Below, piece by piece: positions 33,783 to 46,975 of a DNA stretch of 64,000 bases (the stretch's first letter is position 1; each line of letters opens with the position of its first letter). The DNA lies in NCBI GenBank assembly GCA_023230505.1, contig JALNXF010000003.1, positions 1-64,000 of the forward strand. The letters run 5' to 3'. Below the pieces are notes generated by a model. That model ran no database searches. It saw nothing but the letters and a program-made list of their open reading frames with translations, and had not been told where the DNA came from. A program made the translations under genes and the position numbers. The DNA is from Candidatus Altimarinota bacterium (lineage in GTDB: Bacteria > Patescibacteriota > Gracilibacteria > BD1-5 > UBA2023).

Positions 33783-35390
33783 TTATATTAAAGTTATAGG
33801 CAATTCATCTGTATCAATTGGTTCTAAGAATTTTTTTGTATTCTCAAAACTTTCATCTAAATAAATACGATCTCAAAATAATCATTTTTGTATATATCTA
33901 ACTCAAGAATTATGATTATATTTATATCAATCTTTCAATTTATACAAAACTCAATCTTTCCAGTAATGGATAAAATGTTTATTACCAACCCTTGACCTTA
34001 TCTGGTCGTCATTAACGTCATGAGTAAAATTAGTTTTTTCAATTAACATAGTAACTATTCAAATTTTTTTATTAAAAACATATAATCCAAGTCATCATTT
34101 ACCTAATTTTTCTTTAGTTATTACGGTCGGTTTTCAATTAAGGAAGTCATTAATATTAACAATCTTCATATTTATTAAAGCACTATCTATTATTTCTAAT
34201 TCATCTACCCCTTTATTATATTTGTAAATACTTTGTCATTCATTTGTTTCTATCGATATAAGATTATCTCATAAATCATTTAGATCAAAATAAGAGTTTT
34301 CTTTTTCTGTTGAAGTAGTGTTTACTCTTTTTAAATATCAACATGAAATGCCAATGTCTTGTAGTTTTATATAGGTGTAAAAAAAATCCGTATTTTCTCA
34401 ATGACGAGAAATAGCAGTAATAAATTTACCATTTACCATAATACCATTATTATTTTCTGCTAAGAGTGTTTTAAACTCCCATAATGTATCTTCTTTGCTT
34501 TCTTTGGCCATTTCTAATAATCACTTTTTTCAGCTTTCATTTTGAGTTTTAAACACGATATTTAGTTCAGAAGATAGAGATTGAACAATATCTAAATATG
34601 GAATTCATGGCATATCACGAACTTCATAAAATCACTTTTCACTATAGAATTCATATAAATATCATGTTTTTCTTTGTCAAGATAATAAATATTTCCCTTC
34701 ATTTTCACTTATTCAATGTATGAGTCAATTTTCAAGCAATTCTGCACTATCCAAAGACTCATCTAGGAAATATATTTCTCAATCTGATACTGCACAAATT
34801 TGAGTTTTTCAGTTTAATTTGTATATATAAAATTTTTCTTCTCATTTTAATTTATTTAAGCTTGATTCATTTTTTACTTTCATTTCTCTAATATCTTCAG
34901 CATTATTAGGAATAATTAGTTCATATTCTTTTAATTGCCTGATTATATATTGCATAAACCAAAAAATATCCAGCTTTCAATCTTCATTTTTTAGAAAAGA
35001 TTCTATAAATTCGCTATTTTCATTTCAATATAATAAATTTAACTTAGACAATATATCTTGAGCTGTTTTTTGAGTATTATCATCACGAAAAAATCATATT
35101 AAATAATCTTTTTCTTTTTTAGTCATTGGAGTTTTAAAAACTAGTTTAGCATAGACGCTTGTTGCAGAAATATTAGAATTTTTAATATCAAGCATATCTC
35201 AGACTTTTTGTTCAGTTAGGGCTATAATTTTAGCTGTAGTTTTAGCTTTTTTTATATCTTCAGGATTTTTACAGAGCTCATTTTTAGCCTCATCTATAAT
35301 GCTATCTTCCAATATAGTTATTTCACCTAATATTTTAGTGCATCATCCACAAAGTGCCGATACTGCTTTTCAGAAGCTTTCTTGTTTCAT
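33783..35390 (-). CDS. hypothetical protein, 535 aa, paralog B
   Basis: Tandem duplicate of the 32198 gene. Matching blocks include TAKIIALTEQKVGDMLDIKN, KTQICAVSDGEIYFL, RVGNKHFIHYGKDGVLYKLKDG and YIQKGLFGDRIYLDESFE. It differs in an N-terminal Cys cluster (ALCGGCTKILGE) not found in paralog A. Its leader also contains the TTTTAATATTTTAA word of the neighbours. Divergence is considerable, so the duplication is not recent. The function is unknown. Confidence 0.6.
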
Positions 35391-35401
35391 AACCAATTTA
35401 A

Positions 35402-35461
35402 TTAAAATATTAAAAGTTTCATTACTCCCTCTCCACCGCAATGGAGAGGGCTGGGGTGAGG
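35402..35461. repeat. REP-like hairpin unit, copy 2
   Basis: TTAAAATATTAAAAGTTTC followed by CCCTCTCC and GGAGAGGG around ACCGCAAT, then CTGGGGTGAGG. It has the same layout as 32139-32197. A third, truncated match without hairpin is at 33764-33780. Confidence 0.85.
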
Positions 35462-35475
35462 TTTAAGGCGAGTGC

Positions 35476-36561
35476 TTATTTCCCCAAACTAAACTTCAGT
35501 TTTTCGTAGAAAGTGCGGGTTTTCGTGAAACTTTCTGTAGCTAGATCTTTGTAGAATTTTGATTTTGAGTTTTCGTAAAGTCTTAGATTTTCGTAGTAAT
35601 TATTTAGGTGATATACGAGATAATCGAGGTCATTTAGGATTTCGTAGAATTTGTCATAGCTCACCCTTCCGTCTGAATATCTTGTCAATAATTCTTCTTT
35701 TAGACCATTTACAAATGTTTGAGAATCTTTTAATCTTTGAATATTTTCTGGAGTTTTTAGTGATGGATTTTTGAGTACTATATCATTTAATTTATCTGAT
35801 TCTATACTATTTCTTATTACATTTGTCTTGAAAAAATCTTTTTGAGGAACTTTCACAATATCCATATTATTAGCATAAATTGTATTTAAATAATTCTCGT
35901 AAGTTGTTCTTTCTCATAAAATAGTATTTCCATACCGGTTATTACCATAATAATAAAATTGGTTATAACAAGCTGTATCATTTCTATAATTATAATATCT
36001 TCTACAATCGTCATAATTGCTGTAATTTGAGTAGTTGTAATTGTAGTTATAGCTATTTGTATTGTAATATTGGTTATAACAAGCAGTATCGTTGTTATAA
36101 TTGTAATATCTTCTACAGTCATTATAATTACTATAATTTGAATAATTATAATTGTAGTAATAGCTTACATTTCTATTATATTGACTCATGCAATATGAAT
36201 CATTCGTATAGTTATAATATCTCCTACAATCGTCATAATTATCGTAATTAGAATAATTATAATTATAGCTATTATTTCTATAATACTGATTATAACACGC
36301 TGTATCATTATTGTAATTATAATATCTTCTACAATCGTCATAATTGTTATAATTTGAGTAATTGTAGTTATAATTGTAATTACTGTTGTTGTAATATTGG
36401 TTATAACAATACGAATCATTGTTATAGTTATAATAACTTCTACATTCATTATAATTACTATATCCGAAAGAAGTAGTAATTTTTATTGAAAAAAAGGCAA
36501 AAGATATTATAATCAAAAATAATAATTTTTTTACCCCAAGGGTACTTACTTTATTGTGCAT
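35476..36561 (-). CDS. secreted Cys/Tyr/Asn repeat protein
   Basis: A 361-aa protein. The signal peptide is VKKLLFLIIISFAFFSIKI after the leader MHNKVSTLG. Residues about 35-215 are five tandem repeats of 33-37 aa with core DDCRRYYNYNNDTACYNQYY, each with two Cys and very rich in Tyr and Asn. The last 120 residues are a charged helical domain (TYENYLNTIYANNMDIVK, SYDKFYEILNDLDYLVYHL). A TGA-coded Gly links the two parts, so standard-code reading would split it. Extracellular; the repeats could be adhesive or stabilised by disulfides. No family is known to me. Confidence 0.65.
35930..36475 (-). repeat. five tandem coding repeats of about 100-110 bases
   Basis: Recurring blocks around the words for DDCRRYYNY and AACYNQYY-like segments, with variable AAC/TAT-rich spacers. 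The repeats are entirely inside the secreted-protein gene, so this is a coding minisatellite and not a CRISPR array. Edges are approximate. Confidence 0.8.
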
Positions 36562-36652
36562 AAAAATATAGGTTAAAAATTAAAAGGAAATTTAATAATA
36601 TATAACTTTATTTTTATGTTTGTCAAGTTTATTTAATAAATAAATTTAAAAA

Positions 36653-37672
36653 ATGAGCAAGAAGTCTGCGTTTATAATTATTTTCTATACTATTTTATTT
36701 TCTACCACATTTTATGTTTCTTGAATTTCCTGACTTTTTGACTCGGTTCTTCTTTTGTTTTTCTATAGTATTTTATTTTATGGAATTTATTTTTTATATT
36801 CCAAACTCAGAAAAAGAGAATTAAAATCAGTTAAGGAGTATTTGCTTTATTTCTACCATAGAATTGCAGTTTTTATGCTGATAGTTTTCTCGATTTTTTT
36901 CGCACTTTTTTACTATGAAAACTCAATAAGTCCTGCAAAATTACCAGAATTTACAATTTCTGATGGTAAAAAAATCGTAAAATTTCAAGGAATGGCACAT
37001 ATTTGAAGTGATGATTTTTATGGGAAAATTAGAAATAATGTAATTGCTTATAAAAAAGATTGATTTGTGTTATTTTTTGAATGAGTAAAACCCGGGAGTG
37101 ATGTTAATAATGAAAAATTTAATAAAATGCTTGGAATTAATTTTTCTAAAAAAACCTATATTGATTTATCAAAACTTTATTGACTTAGAGCTCAAAATAA
37201 CCAAGATTTTTTATGACTGGTAAATAACCAAGATTTTAACATTGATACAAATATTGATGAAATAGTGTCTATGTATGAAGCAAAATATGGAGTTGTAGAT
37301 AAAATGCAAAATCAAGTAATAAAACAAGAAACTCCATTTGATGTCGAAAAATATGTAGCCGAAATTGTCTCGACTTTTAACGATAGAGAAATGAAAATAC
37401 TAATTTATGTAAATAGAGCGATAATGAATTTCATCGTAAAAAGTCAGGCAATCCAGGATTTTGCTCTAGAAAAAACCGGAAGTAAAAATGTTTTTGATAT
37501 CATCTTAAACAATAGAAATAAAATACTAGCCACAGAAATCCAGAATTCAGAACACAAAAAAATGTATGTCCTATACGGACTACTTCATTTCAAATGAGTC
37601 TTTGATATTCTCCAAAAATCCGATCCAAACTGGCAAATAGTGAGTGTGAAATATTATTATCCTGTGAGGTAA
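36653..37672 (+). CDS. TraB/PrgY (Tiki-superfamily)-like membrane protein
   Basis: A 339-aa protein. Three N-terminal membrane helices (residues about 6-26, 29-45 and 66-85) precede a domain with VKFQGMAHIGSDDFYGKIRN, FVLFFEGVKPGSDVN and a late His motif MYVLYGLLHFKGVFDIL. The G-x-x-H, E-G-V-x-P-G and H-x-x-G order fits TraB/PrgY/GumN proteins, some of which are metalloproteases. Membrane helices here are N-terminal, whereas they are C-terminal in PrgY, which is odd. It is monocistronic and divergent from the repeat protein. Confidence 0.6.
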
Positions 37673-37685
37673 ACAAAAAATCCTA

Positions 37686-37713
37686 TTGACAAATTTAATA
37701 ATCTTATTATAAA
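37686..37713 (+). promoter_or_regulatory. sigma70-type promoter
   Basis: A perfect TTGACA (37686-37691), then 16 bases, then TATAAA (37708-37713). The ATG of the next gene is 33 bases downstream. It is the best promoter match seen in the window. Confidence 0.6.
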
Positions 37714-37745
37714 TAGGAAGATTTTAGTCTTTAACTTTTAAAAAA

Positions 37746-38024
37746 ATGACAAAAAATGCATCAGAAAAATCAAGTTTAGATCAAGAATTTGATATTTATA
37801 AAGAAAATTCAACAGCATTAATTTTAGATTGATATAAATTTTTATTGAAATGAAAAAATAAACAAGAATTAGAAGAAAATTTTTACTCATTAAATATGAA
37901 TGCTGATCATGAGACTTTATATAACCCAAAAGTCAAAGAATTTGAACTTTATATTTTGGACTTAAGCAAAATCCCATGACTTAATCATGAAACTAGTGAT
38001 AAAGTTTGAGAAATATTAAAATAG
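37746..38024 (+). CDS. hypothetical protein, 92 aa
   Basis: A small acidic soluble protein, MTKNASEKSSLDQEFDIYKE at the start and LSKIPGLNHETSDKVGEILK at the end, with four TGA-coded Gly. No motif is recognised. A clear promoter precedes it and a strong terminator follows, so it is an independently transcribed small gene and likely real. Confidence 0.65.
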
Positions 38025-38040
38025 ATTTTAAAAATGAAAC

Positions 38041-38075
38041 AAAAAAATTAATCGCCACAGGCGATTAATTTTTTT
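38041..38075. terminator. bidirectional intrinsic terminator
   Basis: A 16-bp stem (A7 TTAATCGCC with GGCGATTAA T7) and loop ACA, placed between convergent genes that end at 38024 and 38079. Confidence 0.9.
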
Positions 38076-38078
38076 GTC

Positions 38079-38465
38079 TTAGTTTATAATTTTAGAAACT
38101 TTCTTTTTAACTTTTTTAACCTGACTTCATCAATCTTCTGGATGCATTCATTTCAAAAATTTACTTAAATCAGGTTGTTTTCATTCATTTAATGAATTAT
38201 CTTCTGTTACTAAGATTTTTTGTCAATTTTCTGGATGCATTCATTTCAAAAATTTTGCTATAGCCTGACGCATTCAGTTATCATTTCATAAAACTATAAT
38301 AGTTTTTTCTCAAGCTTCAGAATTTATATTTGCTTTTATAACAGAATTTTTTCATTCCTCTGGAATCATTCATTTTAGAAATTCAGATACATCTGGAAGT
38401 TCTCTTTTAGGAATTACAGTTGAGGTCGCTGTTATTCAATCTAAACGCTTTTCATGATTTTTCAT
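38079..38465 (-). CDS. hypothetical protein with FLKGMHPE repeats, 128 aa
   Basis: A Lys-rich soluble protein. The segment FLKGMIPEEG occurs once and FLKGMHPENG / FLKGMHPEDG twice more, spaced about 30-45 residues, each with TGA-coded Gly. The N terminus MKNHEKRLDGITATSTVIPK is shared with the next gene upstream. The C terminus is strongly basic (GSQVKKVKKKVSKIIN), which suggests nucleic-acid or membrane binding. The family is unknown. Confidence 0.6.
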
Positions 38466-38491
38466 ATTTATTAATATTAAAAATAATTTTT

Positions 38492-39247
38492 TTATTTTTT
38501 AGAATTATATATTTTAAAAACTTCTTTATTTTCTAGTTTTAGTTTTGGAGATATAAATTCATAATTTCAACTATCTCAAATTACTGCCATCATTGCAATT
38601 TCTAAATCATTTTTGTATTCATCTGGATAATACTGAAAAATATCTGGAATATATTTTAAGGTTTCTTTCATAAAAGCTCTATCATTTTTAAATTCTTCTA
38701 TCATTTCTTTAATTAGAGTAACACTATTTGGATGAATCCATCATTTCTCAATATATGGTAAATATATATTATAATATATTCTATAGTTATATTGATTTTT
38801 CTTATAAAAATCCGATTTTTTATCATATGCAATTGTAAAATATTCTAATAATAAATCTCTTTTTTTAAGATATTCTTCAGCTTTTTCCATTAAAACTCAA
38901 CCTGGAGCAGTAGATTTTGTATTTCATTTTAAATAATTTTCATATGCTTCTTTGTGGACAAGGTCATTAATTATTTTTACTTCTTTTCTTACAAAACCAC
39001 CTTCTACATCTACAAATTCATCTTGCATACCAAGTGGTAAGTCAGCAACTTTTTGATATTTTTTATTTGTAGGGTTATAATCTATAATATCAACTACTTT
39101 GGTTTTTGCGGATTTAGTAGTCATACTGATAGAACCAACAGTACTCACTATTCATACAAGGTCATTTGTTGTTTTAACCTTTTTTCATTTAGGAATTACA
39201 GTTTGAGCTGCTTCTATTCAATCTAAACGCTTTTTATGATTTTTCAT
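38492..39247 (-). CDS. hypothetical protein, 251 aa
   Basis: The start MKNHKKRLDGIEAAQTVIPK repeats that of the 128-aa gene downstream, after which the two proteins differ. The middle has VVDIIDYNPTNKKYQKVADL and IINDLVHKEAYENYLKGNTK, and the C-terminal part is helical and charged. The segment NDLVHKEAY is HEXXH-like only in part and is not a metalloprotease motif. There is no signal peptide and the function is unknown. Confidence 0.55.
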
Positions 39248-39497
39248 ATTTGTAAATATTAAAAATAATAATTTCTTTATAAGAAAATAGTTTAATTTGT
39301 CAAATCGAATAATTGGAAATAGGTGAATATTTTATCTGGAATGATTTGTAGATTTCCACCGGAGCTTATACTCCCTTGCGGAGTGCGGGAATGATAGAAA
39401 TAAATGTTGGAATGACAAAAACTGAAAAAACTAATTTTTTTGCTTTTTTTTGCTTTTTTATATAATAAATTTGTATATTAAAATTTTTTTAGAAAAA
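39248..39497 (+). promoter_or_regulatory. divergent intergenic region with ftsK promoter
   Basis: A 250-base gap. Near 39350-39410 is a degenerate repeat-like segment (GGAGCTTATACTCCC, TTGCGGAGTGCGGGAATGA) related in style to the palindromic repeat at 48.3 kb. TTGCTT (39440-39445) and a perfect TATAAT (39461-39466), 15 bases apart, probably drive ftsK. Confidence 0.5.
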
Positions 39498-41663
39498 ATG
39501 TCGTCAAAAAGTAAGAAACAGAGGTCTAGATATAATCAAGAATTTAGGAATGTATTTTTTTGAATTACATTGCTTTTTTTGTGAATTTTGGGATATTTTT
39601 GAGATGATAAATCAGTTATAGGGTCATTTTTATCTTTCTTTTTGGATTTACTTTATGGTAATCAATTTAGATTTATTTTCTCTCCAGTTTTAATACTTTT
39701 ATGAGTTCTGATTTCATTCAAAAAACTTTATTGGAACAACACGAGAATTGTCGGACTTATGATTTTCTGGTTTTCACTGGATTCAATAATTTGATTATTT
39801 TTTCCAAGTATGACAACCTGATTATTCGATATAAGCGGGTTTTTAGAGAGTATGTTTTGAAGAATTCCAGCTGTATTTTTTGTTATTTGAGGATTATTTT
39901 TATCTCTATATTTTATTTTCAAAATTTCATATATTCAAGTTTTAAAAAATATACATTCAAATTTACCTTCTTATTGAACTGTAAAAGACAATTTATCAAA
40001 CATTAAAAATGATCTAAAAAAAGATTTAAAGGAAACAAAAAAATCAAAAGAAAAAGATGAATATGTGAGTGAAATGGATTTACTTAGAAAACAAATAAAT
40101 GATATTGATAAATCTATTAAAAAAGAAAAACCTGAGAAAGTAAAAATAGAAGTTATTGAAAAACCAAGAAAAGTAGAAATAGAAAAAAAATCAATTTTTG
40201 AAATGTTTAACAAAAAGGATGAAAAAAAACCAGTTCAAACAAAGCTAGATTTTACGAGTTGGGATTTTCCAAGCTCGGATTTACTTAATATTATCAAAAA
40301 TAAATGAGAAATTGATAACAGAATTGTTGAACAAAAATCACTAGAAATCAAAGAAAAACTTCTTCAATTTAAAATTGATGTAGAAATGAAATGATATACA
40401 GTTGGACCGACTGTTATACAATACAAGCTAAAACCAAGAGAATGAGTAAAGCTTAATAAAATTGAAAATCTTAAAAAAGATTTAACACTTTCACTAAAGG
40501 CAAAAAGTATTCGTATTCAAGCTCCAATCCCAGGACTTGGGCTTGTTTGAGTGGAAGTTCCAAATGAAAATAGACAAATTGTTTGAATTAGAGAAGTTAT
40601 TGAAAGTAGGGAATTTATCTGAAATAAATCTAATTTAGTACTTGCAATTGGAAAAGATATTAATGGAGATTATGTCGTTGGAGATTTAGCTAAAATGCCA
40701 CATTTACTTATTGCAGGTCAGACTGGTTCGTGAAAATCTGTTGCGATGAATTGATTTATTTTAAGCTTGCTTTATAAAAATTCTCCGGATATGCTCAGGA
40801 TGATAATGATAGATCCAAAACGTGTTGAGCTTGGAATTTATAATGGAATTCCACATCTTCTTACGCCAGTAATAAATGATGCAGAAAAGGCCCTAAATAG
40901 TCTAAAGTGGGCTATTGCTGAAATGATGAGAAGATATGATATTTTGACCCAAACTCGTTCTAGAAACATTGAAGAATACAACAAAAAAGTCCACAAAAAA
41001 GATAAGCTTCCAAATATTGTAATAATTATTGATGAGCTTGCTGACCTTATGATGAGAGGAAATAAAAAAGAAGTTGAGTGATCTATAGTCCGCATTGCAC
41101 AAATGGCAAGAGCTGTAGGAATGCACTTAATTGTCGCAACCCAAAGGCCTTCAGTTGATGTTATTACAGGTCTTATTAAAGCAAATATCCCATCTCGTAT
41201 CGCATTTACTGTGGCGAGTCTAGTGGATTCTCGTACAATAATTGACAAAATGTGAGCTGAGGATTTACTCTGAAAATGAGATATGTTATATTCTCCAAGT
41301 GGATCTGTTGATGCTGAGAGAATGCAATGAGTATACGTAGAGACTGATGAAGTAGAATCTGTAATTAATCACATTAAGCGCACAATTGACCCAGCAATGC
41401 TTGAGGATATTTATGATAAATCAATAGTTGAGTGAGAAGCTAGTAATTTTGATTGAAGTATAGTGGCCTGAGAATATGACGAAGATCCAAAGGTTTTAGA
41501 TGATGCTATAAAAATAGTTAGAGAAGCGAAAAAAGCCTCAACCTCACTTCTCCAAAGAAGACTGAAATTAGGTTATGCAAGAGCTGCGAGAGTCATAGAT
41601 ATCCTCGAAGAAATGTGAATTGTAGGTCCACCAGACTGAAGTAAACCAAGAGATGTGTATTAG
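39498..41663 (+). CDS. ftsK: DNA translocase FtsK/SpoIIIE
   Basis: A 721-aa ATPase that pumps DNA at the division site. The N terminus has four membrane helices, a Lys/Glu-rich linker (residues about 170-260), an alpha domain ([20 protein letters not shown]), then the motor: Walker A AGQTGSGKSVAMN, where TGA encodes Gly412, [13 protein letters not shown], Walker [14 protein letters not shown] and [20 protein letters not shown]. The C-terminal winged-helix gamma domain reads [20 protein letters not shown]. It is full length for the short form, and hrcA starts 17 bases on. Confidence 0.97.
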
Positions 41664-41680
41664 TTTTTTAAAATCCAAAT

Positions 41681-42382
41681 ATGAAGAAAAATATAGATAC
41701 AAGAAAAATTCAAATCCTCAAACTTATTGTGGAGGAATATATCAAAACAGGGGATATAACCTGATCAAAATCTCTTATTAAAAAATATTCTCTTGGCGTA
41801 AGTAGTGCGACAGTCCGCAACGATATGGCACTTTTGGAGAAAATGTGACTTATTTTTCAACCATATAATAGTGCGGGGCGTCTTCCAACAACTAGATGAA
41901 TTAGAGTTTTTGTGGATTATTTAATGGAACATATGCCTCAAGTTTTTATAGAAGCAGAAAAGGAAATTGAGGAAAAAAATAAAATAAATCAAATTGATGA
42001 CACTCTTTATTTATTGACTTCAAGACTTACAAAAATTACAGGAGAAATTACTTTTGCTTGTATTCCATCAGAACAAACTAATTATTATTTAGGGCTTTCA
42101 AATTTTTTACAAAAAAATACAACACTACTTGGAGATGAGGTCTATAATGTTATAAAAGTTCTTGAAAATAAATATAATTTCATCGATTTACTGAAAAATC
42201 TTGAAATCTGAAAAAAGGTAGCAGTTTTTATTTGAGAAGAAAATATTATCCCAGACCTTGAGAGTTGCGCGATGATAGTGAAAAAAGTAGAACTTCAATG
42301 AAAAGAAATCTACATTTGAACTCTTGGGTCTCTTAAAATGGATTATGCTTTTAATATTGCGGCACTTAAAAATATTTTATAA
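41681..42382 (+). CDS. hrcA: heat-shock repressor HrcA, short form
   Basis: A 233-aa protein. The winged-helix N terminus is clear (RKIQILKLIVEEYIKTGDIT, SSATVRNDMALLEKMGLIFQ, SAGRLPTTRGIRVFVDYL). The C-terminal part ends IYIGTLGSLKMDYAFNIAAL, matching the HrcA end block G-x-x-x-M-x-Y. Normal HrcA is about 340 aa, so the dimerisation/inserted domain is reduced. HrcA binds CIRCE operators; I found no CIRCE sequence in this window. It is likely co-transcribed with ftsK. Confidence 0.88.
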
Positions 42383-42443
42383 AATTTTGTTTTTTTGACA
42401 AATTTTACTAATATAAAACAAATACTTAATTTAATTACAAAAT

Positions 42444-44948
<2,505 letters not shown>

Positions 44949-44960
44949 TTATTTTAAAAT

Positions 44961-45224
44961 ATGAATTTAAATAAAAATTTAAGAGAATTTGATTTTTCAT
45001 TTTGATGAATAGATGCGAACTGAGAATTAATAAGATTACATAGAGTACAAACAATTGTAGATAGTGAAATTTTAGATTGAATAAAAAATAAGGAACAATT
45101 AATGGAATTTATTAAAGCAAATATAAGAGAAGTTATGAATTCTGACAATGAAATTAAATTAGAATTAGTTGGTTCACCCTTTTATTATGAAATACATTGA
45201 GCTGAAAAAATAAACATTCATTAA
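44961..45224 (+). CDS. hypothetical protein, 87 aa
   Basis: Starts 12 bases after leuS and is probably co-transcribed. The sequence FDFSFGGIDANGELIRLHRV then QLMEFIKANIREVMNSDNEI is a compact mixed alpha/beta protein with TGA-coded Gly and no motif I recognise. Its stop at 45224 directly abuts the stop of the convergent GGDEF/EAL gene at 45225, with no terminator between them. Confidence 0.6.
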
Positions 45225-46811
45225 TTAAATCTCATCACACAATTTTTCATTTGGCACTGAATATAGATATCATTGAGTGTATGGAATTTCTAATTCATCT
45301 ACTTTCGCTTGCTTTTCTTTATTATCTATAAACTCAATAATAACCTCTGCTCAGTAAATATCAGCAATTTGTTTTATTATTTTAATATGATGAAATCATT
45401 GCTCATTCTCCATTTTTTTTGAAAGACTTCAATCTATTTTTAAAAAATCTGGTCTTATTTCATCTAGTCTTCCTACATTTGTGAATCAAGTACCAAAATC
45501 ATCAATTGCTATTTTTATTCAATTTCCCTTTAAATCTCTTTTTATTACTTCAATAATTTTACCTCATTTATCTATAGATTTTTCTAATATTTCTATTATT
45601 AATCTATTTGGATCTACTTGATTATCATTTAAAACAACCATTAAAAAACGAATAAATTCATCATTAATTAAACATTCTTCAGGTAAATTAATTGAAAAAC
45701 AATGATTATTTTCTGTCATTTTCTTAATAACTTTTTCTACCATTATTTTTGATAAATCTAGAATTTTATCCATATTTTCAGCAATATCTAGAAAGAAATA
45801 AGGAGAAACTATCTTTCCATCATCATCTCTATATCTTATTAAACTCTCATATTTAATAATTTTTCAAGTTCTATTATCTCTAATTCATTGATAAAAAGGT
45901 AAAAATCTATTTTCATTAATTCAACGTATTATTTTCACTGACCGTAATAAATTATTTTCTAATTCTCTTTTATATATTTCTTCCATTTCTTTTGTGTAGA
46001 AATATAATCATCATTCTTTATTTGATTTATAAAGAGCCAGAAGAGATTTATCAAATAATCTTTCATTACAATGACTACATCATCAATTTAATTTTATTTT
46101 TAATTCATTTTTTTCTTTATTTTCTCATATTTCTATATCAATATGAAAACTATTTATTATTCATCTTATCTCTTCCATAACTTCAAATAATTCTTTCGAT
46201 GATTCAAATTGCTTTTCTGTTAATAATCAGAAATATAGTCCAGATAATTTATATAATTTAAATCAATGTTTTACTTCAAATAACTCTTTAAATTTTGTAA
46301 TAATATTATTTATAAAAATATCTCAATTAGATCTTCAATAAAATCAATTAATTTTAGAAAAACCGTCAATTTTTAATATAAAAACTAATTTTTTTCATGG
46401 AGACGTGCAATCTTTTTCAAATTCTTCTTTTCATGGAGTATTGAAATTATTTTCAGATTTTGGTTTTATTGGAGTATTACAATCCTCAAGAAATTTGTAA
46501 TCATTCGCTAATCATGTTCTTCTATCTATATAACTACTTTCTCAAATTCAAAGAATTGATTCAATTAAACTTGCTAGTCAATAATATTCTAGACTATGTT
46601 TTTTTAGGGCTAATAAAAAATTTGTTACATAATTTTTTGTTGATAAATCAACTTGCAATTCTTTATTTAATTCTAAAATTGTTAAAACAATTCTTTTAAT
46701 ATTTTTTGGTAATGACTTTATATCTAAATCTTTTTGAGGTGCCAAAGAAATACCTTCTCTAAATTCTTCTCTAGAGCAGGTAATTCTATCAAGTTTTAGC
46801 TTTAAACCCAT
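45225..46811 (-). CDS. degenerate GGDEF plus EAL domain protein
   Basis: A 528-aa protein. An N-terminal helical region leads to a GGDEF-like domain (LVFILKIDGFSKINGFYG) in which the active-site loop is LSGLYFGLL, so cyclase activity is lost. The EAL domain keeps ESL (KYESLIRYRD) and the metal and catalytic residues in SINLPEE, RLIIEILEK, IAIDDFGTGF, PDFLKIDGSL, AEVIIEFIDN and YTQGYLYS, so c-di-GMP hydrolysis looks possible. No membrane segment or sensor domain is recognised. Such proteins are unusual in reduced CPR genomes. Confidence 0.8.
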
Positions 46812-46975
46812 AAAAACACTTTTAATATAAATTATTAATTAATTATAATATATGAGAAATTAGATTTTAGTCAATTTTTATTTATAGATATTTTTTTAAG
46901 TTATATTAAACTTTATTTTTTGAAAATTAATTATTTTAAATATACTCATTTTTAGTATTTAAAATTAATTAATTT

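Noticed and set aside
35930..36475. Repeats as a CRISPR array
   Set aside because: The units are imperfect, in frame, and form a coherent secreted protein with a signal peptide.
38924..39148. Short frame beginning at an internal ATG as a separate gene
   Set aside because: Part of the 251-aa gene once TGA is read as Gly.
41681..42382. CIRCE operators expected for HrcA
   Set aside because: No TTAGCACTC-N9-GAGTGCTAA inverted repeat was found anywhere in the window by eye.
42395..42417. Promoter for leuS (TTGACA with TATAAA)
   Set aside because: Only 11 bases separate the boxes, too few for a sigma70-type promoter.
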